Positions 59,008 through 64,000 of a DNA stretch of 64,000 nucleotides are shown piece by piece. The translations under genes were made by a program, and so were the position numbers. The stretch's first letter is position 1; the number at the start of each line of letters is the position of its first letter. The notes beneath the pieces are model-generated. The model was not told where the DNA came from and did no database searches. It saw only the letters and a program-made list of their open reading frames with translations. The stretch comes from Bog-756 sp963830165 (GTDB lineage: Bacteria; Actinomycetota; Acidimicrobiia; Acidimicrobiales; RAAP-2): contig CAWHKZ010000003.1 in NCBI GenBank assembly GCA_963830165.1, positions 295,954 through 359,953 of the forward strand, in the 5' to 3' direction.

Positions 59008-59409
59008 ATGCCCAAGCAAGTGCCCCTGGTCGACTATCTGGTGCTGGACGGCGACCCCCATCTCGAGGCCCTGGAGTGCACCGGTTGCGGTGCCCGCTTC
59101 TTCGACCACCGCAGTGCCTGTGCGTCCTGCAGCGGGACCGCCTTCACCCCGACACCGATCGCCACGGAGGGCACGGTCCGCACCTTCACCATCGTCTCCA
59201 TGGCGGCACCGGGGATCGACGTCCCCTTCGTCGCCTCGGTCGTGGACTGCGACGGCACCAGCGTCCGGGCCAACGTGGTGAACACCCCGCCCGATCCCGA
59301 CCATGTGACGGTCGGGTTGGGTGTGCGCCTCACGACGTTCCCCGTGTTCACGGATTCGGAAGGGACCGAGGCGATCGGATTCGGCTTCGAACCACTGGAG
59401 GTGGAGTGA
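59008..59409 (+). CDS. DUF35 (zinc ribbon/OB-fold) acyl-CoA-associated protein
   Basis: 133-aa protein. The zinc ribbon is CTGCGARFFDHRSACASC (C-x2-C-x10-C-x2-C) near residue 24; an OB-fold follows (EGTVRTFTIV to LTTFPVF). DUF35 proteins bind CoA substrates for partner thiolases. ATG 59008 has GGAAAGG, and the stop overlaps the next start (TGATG). Unlike the fused DUF35 at 31.8-32.2 kb, all four Cys are kept. Confidence 0.87.
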   Translation: MPKQVPLVDYLVLDGDPHLEALECTGCGARFFDHRSACASCSGTAFTPTPIATEGTVRTFTIVSMAAPGIDVPFVASVVDCDGTSVRANVVNTPPDPDHVTVGLGVRLTTFPVFTDSEGTEAIGFGFEPLEVE

Positions 59410-60608
59410 TGTCAGACGACGTATGGATCCTCGGGATCAAGATGACCAAGTTCGGCAAGCGCCCGGAGACGGACACCGTCGGTCTGGCTGCCGAGGCCGC
59501 ACTCGCCGCGCTGGCCGACGGGGGGACCACCATGCAGGACATGGGGATCCTGGCGTACGGGAACCTGATCGGCCAGACGAGCGGCCAGATGCTGCAGAAG
59601 CAGATCGGTCAGACCGGCATCCCCGTCTACAACGTGTCCAACGCCTGTGCGACCGGTGCGACCGCGCTGCGCACGGTGGTCATGGCCATCAGGGCCGGCG
59701 AGTGCGACATGGGCCTCGCGGTCGGCGTCGAGAAGCTCTCGGGCGCCGGCCTGCTGGCCGGCGGCTCGATCTCGGGGAGTCCCGATGTCCTGGAGCCGAC
59801 CGGCCGATTCGGCGCCGTCCTGCCCATCGACGGGCGCATCGGCACCGAAACGATGCCGGGGGTGTTCGCCCAGATCGGCCAGGAGTACGGGTACGCCCAC
59901 GGCGTCGACACCTCGTTCGAGCTCTTCGCCCGCATCTCGGAGAAGAATCACGCCCACTCGGTACTCAACCCGATGGCCGCCTACCAGAAGCGCTTCACGC
60001 TCGAGGAGATCATGGGAGACGTCATGATCGCCTACCCCAACACGAGGCCGATGTGCTCGGCCAACTGCGACGGGGCCGCGGCGGCCGTGCTGGTCTCGGG
60101 AGCCAAGCTCAGGACGCTCGGCCTGGAGCAGCAGCGGCGGGCGGTCAAGGTGTCGGCGTCGATCCTGACCTCGGACCCGTGGGGAGAGTCCTGTCAGGTT
60201 CTACCGGACGTGAACACCCTCACCCGGAACGCCGCCGGTCAGGCCTACGAGCAGGCCGGGGTCGGCCCGGGCGACCTCGACCTGGTGGAGCTGCACGACT
60301 GCTTCGCCACCGCCGAGCTCGTGCACTACGACAACCTGATGCTGTGCGAAGCCGGGGGAGCGGTGGACTTCTTCAGCTCGGGAGCGACCTGGCGGGACGG
60401 ATCCCTGCCGGTCAACGTGTCGGGCGGCCTCGAGTCCAAGGGCCACCCGATCGCGGCCACGGGCATCGCCAACGTGTGGGAGATCTGCCAGCACCTCCGC
60501 AACGAGGCCGGTGACCGCCAGATCGAGGGCGCCAAGGTGGGCCTGGCCCATGTCATCGGCCTCGGCTCGGCGTGCGGAGTCCACATCCTCGAAAAGGCCG
60601 CCGCGTAG
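59409..60608 (+). CDS. Thiolase-like acyl-CoA lyase (Ltp/SCPx type), second copy
   Basis: 399-aa thiolase fold with nucleophile NVSNACATGATALR near residue 77, ELHDCFATAELVHYD near 298 and the catalytic GHPIAATG near 341. Also has the subfamily block ISEKNHAHSVLNPMAAYQ. Translationally coupled to DUF35, its likely partner. Reaction inferred: removal of acetyl- or propionyl-CoA from a side chain, or a retro-aldol cleavage as in Ltp2. Confidence 0.87.
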   Translation: MSDDVWILGIKMTKFGKRPETDTVGLAAEAALAALADGGTTMQDMGILAYGNLIGQTSGQMLQKQIGQTGIPVYNVSNACATGATALRTVVMAIRAGECDMGLAVGVEKLSGAGLLAGGSISGSPDVLEPTGRFGAVLPIDGRIGTETMPGVFAQIGQEYGYAHGVDTSFELFARISEKNHAHSVLNPMAAYQKRFTLEEIMGDVMIAYPNTRPMCSANCDGAAAAVLVSGAKLRTLGLEQQRRAVKVSASILTSDPWGESCQVLPDVNTLTRNAAGQAYEQAGVGPGDLDLVELHDCFATAELVHYDNLMLCEAGGAVDFFSSGATWRDGSLPVNVSGGLESKGHPIAATGIANVWEICQHLRNEAGDRQIEGAKVGLAHVIGLGSACGVHILEKAAA

Positions 60609-60717
60609 GTTACGTTGCGGTCGGGACCACCGGGCCGGCGTCGGGCCTCCGGGGCGTGGGACGGCGGCGGCGACAAGTAGCGTGACGTGCGGGGATCGGG
60701 TGGATGGCCCGGGAACC

Positions 60718-60734
60718 GGCCTGACAGTCAGGCC
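60718..60734. promoter_or_regulatory. Perfect palindrome GGCCTGAC-A-GTCAGGCC before the tRNA
   Basis: Eight-base perfect arms around one A, ending 3 nt before the tRNA-Arg gene. The core CTGACnGTCAG is also found in the tandem repeats at 33363-33402. It may be an operator or a hairpin closing the DUF35/thiolase transcript. Confidence 0.4.
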
Positions 60735-60736
60735 CC

Positions 60737-60809
60737 GCCCACGTAGCTCAGGGGATAGAGCGTCGGTTTCCTAAACCGTGCGTCGCAGGTTCGAATCCTG
60801 CCGTGGGCG
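60737..60809 (+). tRNA. tRNA-Arg (anticodon CCT)
   Basis: A full cloverleaf can be drawn: acceptor GCCCACG/CGTGGGC, D arm GCTC-AGGGGATA-GAGC, anticodon loop TTCCTAA with anticodon CCT, variable loop of 5 nt, T arm GCAGG-TTCGAAT-CCTGC, discriminator G. One T-T mismatch is at the top of the anticodon stem. The CCA end is not encoded (CAA follows). It marks the edge of the lower-GC accessory tail. Confidence 0.95.
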
Positions 60810-60995
60810 CAACTGCCGCGATCGGAGGGATAGGTGATAGGTCGCGGTCCGAAACGTCCGGCCCCCCCGCCCGCTTACCCCTCGTGGGCCCCCACCAGTC
60901 GCTGCCATCAGTGTCTCTCGGTTGCCTGCACACAGCCACTGGTACCGTTTGAAACCTTGGTGCTCGTGTGGCGTTCGGGATTTGGAGGCAAACTC

Positions 60996-62728
60996 ATGCG
61001 GCGACTGACTCGACTTGCAGTGGCCTCTGGTCGTTCCTTCTAGTGGCGCTTCCACTGTCAACTGGTGCAGCTCAGGCATCGACTACTTCGTGGCAGGTGG
61101 TTGAAAGCCCTACACCTGATGCTCTTGGAGACTCGCTTCAGGCTGTCTCCCGCATTTTTCCGGTACCTGCATGGCTGTCGGCTATTCGAACTCCGACGTC
61201 ACCGTTCCCTACAAAGAGACCGCTGAGGAATGGACGGGAAAGGAGTGGGTGGCGGTCCCGCCGGTACAAACAGGCAATCCTGGTACGTTGTCATCAGTTG
61301 ACTGCGTAAGTTCAGACTGGTGCATGGCTGTCGGCGACGGGGGCAACTCCGGGTCAAGGTGATAAGAAGGCATTTCCGAGCTATGGAACGGTTCGTCGTG
61401 GTGTTTTCTCTCCCTGCCGTGAATCCAGATCCGGCGAACAACATATTGGACGCCGTGTCCTGCACCTCGACGTCGTTTTGTTCTCGCGCTCTGGGGAGCG
61501 CCCGGCGGGGGCAAGGAGATGGGCGATGGCGTCGTCAGCCAGATGTGGAACGGCATCTCCTGGTCAACGAAAGCAGTTCCAGAGGGCTATCCAGCTGCGA
61601 ATGGACTCAATTTCCTCCAGCCTTTCCTGGGTAATCTACTCCGCGGTACTGTGTTGCTGTTGGCATCAACTCCATTAGTGGATCCCAGCAGACCGCATCA
61701 ATGTTGTGGGACGGCTCTGAATGGTCATTCTTGGGTACTCCGACACCCAGACTCTTCCAGCGGGTTACAAGGAGTGTCGTGCACATCCGACGGCGACTGC
61801 GAGGCAGTGGGGTCCTCGTCGACTGGCGGCGCAGCCGCATCCCAGTTCTGGGGACGGTCCAGACCCGGACCGTCCAGACCGCTCCCACCGTCCCCGGTGC
61901 CACGAGCAATGGCCTTACCGGAATCACATGCAAGTCGGCCACTGAGTGCAAGGCAGTCGGAACCGCATGGGACGGCAATCTCAGACAGACACTTCTCGAA
62001 GAACTGAGACGGAAAACGGAATGGACGGTCGTACCAAGTGCCAATCGAAGTGGCGGTGATAACTACCTCGGCGGGGTGTCGTGTGTCGAGGCCGGAACCT
62101 GCTTCGCCGTTGGTGGATCTTACGGAGGCGGTCCCGAAACGCTCATCGAAACAAACTTGCTTTCACCGACGATCGCAAGTTCGGCCTCGGATACCTTTGT
62201 ATCCGGCCGTTCAAACCTGTTCGGCGTGACCACAGGTGGATTCCCAATCCCAGCGGTGCTCGAATCCGGGAGGCTCCCCGCCCGGTGTCACCTTCGTCGA
62301 CAACGGAAACGGCACGGAAACGCTATCCGGCACCCCTGCCCCTGGCACCGCCGGCACCTACCGGATCACCATCACGGCCACGAACGGGATCGTCCCCGAC
62401 GCCATACAGGCCTTCACCCTGACCGTCCTGCCGATCGGAATAGCGACGACCTCGCTCCCGATGGGCTCTGTCTACGGAAAAGAACAACAAGGTCCTTGAC
62501 TCTAGCCACACTGGCAGCTAGTGGAGGTAACCGGCCCTGAAAGTCGGCCCCGGGCCTCGAGCTTGCTCCCTTCTGGACCCCAAACTCAGCTCCAGGGGCG
62601 TGATCTCGGGCAAAGCCAAGACGACCGGGACCTACTCCTTCACCATTCGGGGAGACAACAAGAGGATGAAGGCCAAGCCACCGACCCAGAACATAGCGAC
62701 GGCGACGTTGTCGATCACGATCGGGTAA
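60996..62728 (+). pseudogene. Secreted SC-AVG repeat protein with Ig-like C-terminus, heavily frameshifted
   Basis: The coding potential jumps among frames, but the pieces are recognisable. There is a signal peptide (MRRLTRLAVASG, then WSFLLVALPLSTGAAQA); then repeats of the type VSC-S-xC-AVG ... W-G-xW ... P (for example LSSVDCVSSDWCMAVGDGG, LDAVSCTSTSFC, LQGVSCTSDGDCEAVG, LTGITCKSATECKAVG and YLGGVSCVEAGTCFAVGG); then two Ig-like domains (GTPAPGTAGTYRITITATNG and ISGKAKTTGTYSFTIRG); ending at TLSITIG. At least seven frame changes are needed. Extracellular, possibly adhesive or propeller-forming. Lower GC than the rest. True decay or poor sequence; both are possible. Confidence 0.7.
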
Positions 62729-62785
62729 AGCCGCCGTCCCCCATCCGGGTTGTCCCAGTCCCCAATGCAATGGAGGAAACGATAT

Positions 62786-63085
62786 ATGTCTGTCTGTGTT
62801 CATTGTGGATCACCAGCCTATGGAACGGGATGTCCGAATAACAACTACGGCTATCACGAACATTCGGGAGATGCTGACTCCTGCATTTGGTGTGGATCGC
62901 CGGCTTACGGAACTGGTTGTCCGAATAGCAGCTGCAAGATGCACCGACACGGCTCCGGTGGATCTAAGTGTGTCCTCTGTGGCTCTACGGCGTTCGGGTC
63001 TGGCTGTCCCAATAACAACTATGGGGATCTATTCACTAACCGTCTTGCGGATCGAGGACTGAGATTACGTGACCGAACCAACTGA
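62786..63085 (+). CDS. Small protein with three tandem CGSxAyGxGCPN zinc-ribbon-like repeats
   Basis: 99-aa protein made of three repeats of about 30 residues: CVHCGSPAYGTGCPNNNY, CIWCGSPAYGTGCPNSSC and CVLCGSTAFGSGCPNNNY. The first two end in HxH (HEH and HRH). C-x2-C plus C and His are good metal ligands, so each repeat could hold one zinc. ATG 62786 has a strong GGAGG site. The C-terminus is basic and overlaps the next gene by 17 nt. Similar motifs occur in uncharacterised accessory-gene proteins. Function unknown. Confidence 0.72.
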   Translation: MSVCVHCGSPAYGTGCPNNNYGYHEHSGDADSCIWCGSPAYGTGCPNSSCKMHRHGSGGSKCVLCGSTAFGSGCPNNNYGDLFTNRLADRGLRLRDRTN

Positions 63086-63275
63086 GCAGTCATCGGCAGG
63101 GGGAGACCTCGGAGATGACCCGAACCGTAAGGATTGGAAAGTAACTGACGAGTGGATGCAGTTCTCGTCCGGCATCGTCGGCTACGTGCGACCAGAGAAC
63201 GACCCTCAGCATCCCGGGCGATGGCACTGGGTTCTCGAGAAGAACGGAACAATCCTGAGCAGAGGGTGGGCCTAA
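63069..63275 (+). CDS. Hypothetical small acidic protein
   Basis: 68-aa protein starting at GTG 63069, overlapping the end of the zinc-ribbon-like gene. It contains DEWMQFSSGIVGYVRPEN and GRWHWVLEKNGTILSRG, a short beta-rich, aromatic pattern. No family recognised. Co-transcription with the upstream gene is likely. A short 36-codon frame follows at 63266-63376, which is too weak to call. Confidence 0.45.
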   Translation: MTEPTEQSSAGGDLGDDPNRKDWKVTDEWMQFSSGIVGYVRPENDPQHPGRWHWVLEKNGTILSRGWA

Positions 63276-63432
63276 ACAACAAGCAACAAGCCAAGGCACT
63301 CGCCGAGATGACGGCACCGACAGTTGCCCCTGACCGACTCGACCTCGCTCCGGAAACCCGGGGACAAGATCAATGAGCATGTTGCCTGCAATGCTTTCGA
63401 TCACGATCGGATAGCAGGGATTAGTTCGTGTC

Positions 63433-64000
63433 ATGCACAGCCGAAGGAGACAATTAGTCCTCGACTCTCAACGTCTACGACTTGCTCGTGGCTAGTCCGG
63501 AGACTCAGCGACGAGTCGTCGACGCCTGTGAGGAGGGTGCGATCGAACTCCTGATGACTCACATTCAGGTCGACGAACTAACAGCGATGCCTGACTCTGC
63601 GAAGAGTGGTCGAGCTCTTGCGATTCCGTTCACTCCTGGAGCGACCTTCGGGATGGCGGTAGGAACTTCACGTGTCGGGCCCGCCCAGTTCGGCGAACCC
63701 GAGTTGATCGACGCTGTTCGGAGCGACGGGCGGAATCACACCAATGATGCACTCCTTGCCGCCACCGCCAAGTACGAGGACGCGATCCTTGTGACGAATG
63801 ACCGGCGACTCACAACCCGTGCCACTGAAATCGGAGTCGTGGTCTGGGAGCCATCACTGTTCCTCGAACTGTTCAACGAGGGCAATAGTGCCTCCTGGTG
63901 CCTCCGGCGAGGCACGGCTCGCCCCTTCAGCCAGTCCCTGGCCCGCCGCTCCACTGACGCCGACAGCCTCAGCGACCGCACGCGCCTTCATCTCCCGCAA
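63433..64000 (+). CDS. PIN-domain protein (VapC-like ribonuclease toxin), one frame break, 3' end at the window edge
   Basis: The PIN acidic residues are in order: VLDSNVYDLL (Asp), VDEL (Glu), NHTNDALLAATA (Asp) and VTNDRRL (Asp). The N-terminal VLDS and NVYD are in different frames; removing one base at 63466-63469 joins them. ATG 63433 is the only upstream ATG, but AAGGAGA at 63444-63450 hints at a later, non-ATG start. The frame stays open to the last base. PIN toxins cleave RNA and normally pair with an upstream antitoxin; none is clear here. Confidence 0.7.

Noticed and set aside
63854..64000. Reverse-strand frame open to the window end, with natural-looking Ala/Glu/Gly composition
   Set aside because: It overlaps the end of the PIN domain, has no start in the window and no recognisable motif. 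It could become a gene if the sequence beyond 64000 supports it.

Overview
The window is about 64 kb of very GC-rich DNA (a little over 70% by eye) from an actinobacterium, most likely a member of the class Acidimicrobiia. The assignment rests on several features together: an atpZ-atpI-B-E-F-H-A-G-D-C operon with the long actinobacterial delta subunit, a class II fructose-bisphosphatase next to it, a MurA with Asp in place of the catalytic Cys, a homologue of the mycothiol-linked Rv2466c protein, an F420-type (FrhB) flavoprotein, many acyl-CoA catabolic genes, and a secreted protein with SC-AVG repeats and Ig-like domains. It is an inference, not a proof.

Layout. 1-2.5 kb: end of glyA and a WecA/MraY-type phosphoglycosyltransferase. 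2.8-10.8 kb: the complete F1Fo ATP synthase operon. 10.9-17.1 kb: glpX (reverse), murA, meaB, trehalose synthase treS and galT (reverse). 17.3-19.2 kb: a small membrane protein and a CYP125/142-like cytochrome P450. 19.3-23.7 kb: a sulfur assimilation operon (cysH, siroheme sulfite reductase, FrhB-type F420/flavin iron-sulfur protein) behind two tandem operator-like palindromes. 23.7-30.6 kb: mixed housekeeping and small redox or membrane genes. 30.5-38.1 kb: two divergent operons of thiolase, HMG-CoA-synthase-like/DUF35, acyl-CoA dehydrogenases, CoA transferase and two hot-dog hydratases, similar in content to the mycobacterial steroid side-chain (igr) operon. 38.2-51.2 kb: transporters, a DnaQ-like exonuclease, aquaporin, an N-acyl-D-amino-acid-deacylase-like amidohydrolase, thioesterase, CysQ and an ene-reductase. 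51.3-57.3 kb: a lipid locus (TetR-like regulator, acyl-ACP-desaturase-like diiron protein, acyltransferase, and an ACP-acyl-AMP ligase-acyltransferase fusion). 57.3-60.6 kb: trehalose glycosyltransferase TreT and a DUF35/thiolase pair. 60.7 kb: tRNA-Arg(CCT). 60.8-64 kb: a lower-GC accessory tail with a shattered secreted repeat protein, a three-repeat zinc-ribbon-like small protein and a PIN-domain protein.

Function. Three themes recur. The first is core energy and envelope synthesis. The second is acyl-CoA and steroid-like catabolism: P450, two thiolase/DUF35 modules, hydratases and dehydrogenases. The third is sulfate assimilation, in which cysH, a sulfite reductase and an FrhB-type electron-input protein are co-transcribed and cysQ lies elsewhere. 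The FrhB protein suggests that reduced F420 may drive sulfite reduction, as a two-gene counterpart of the fused methanogen enzyme Fsr. This is the strongest candidate for an undescribed system here, together with the ACP-FAAL-acyltransferase fusion.

Data quality. At least 14 single-base frame breaks interrupt otherwise well-conserved genes, including the essential atpG. I count 11 extra bases and 3 missing bases. Coding frames are restored exactly when they are corrected, so most are probably residual sequencing or assembly indels rather than biology. A second general pattern is that about 15 genes have a TAnnnT-like -10 hexamer 6-9 nt before the start codon, which points to widespread leaderless transcription.
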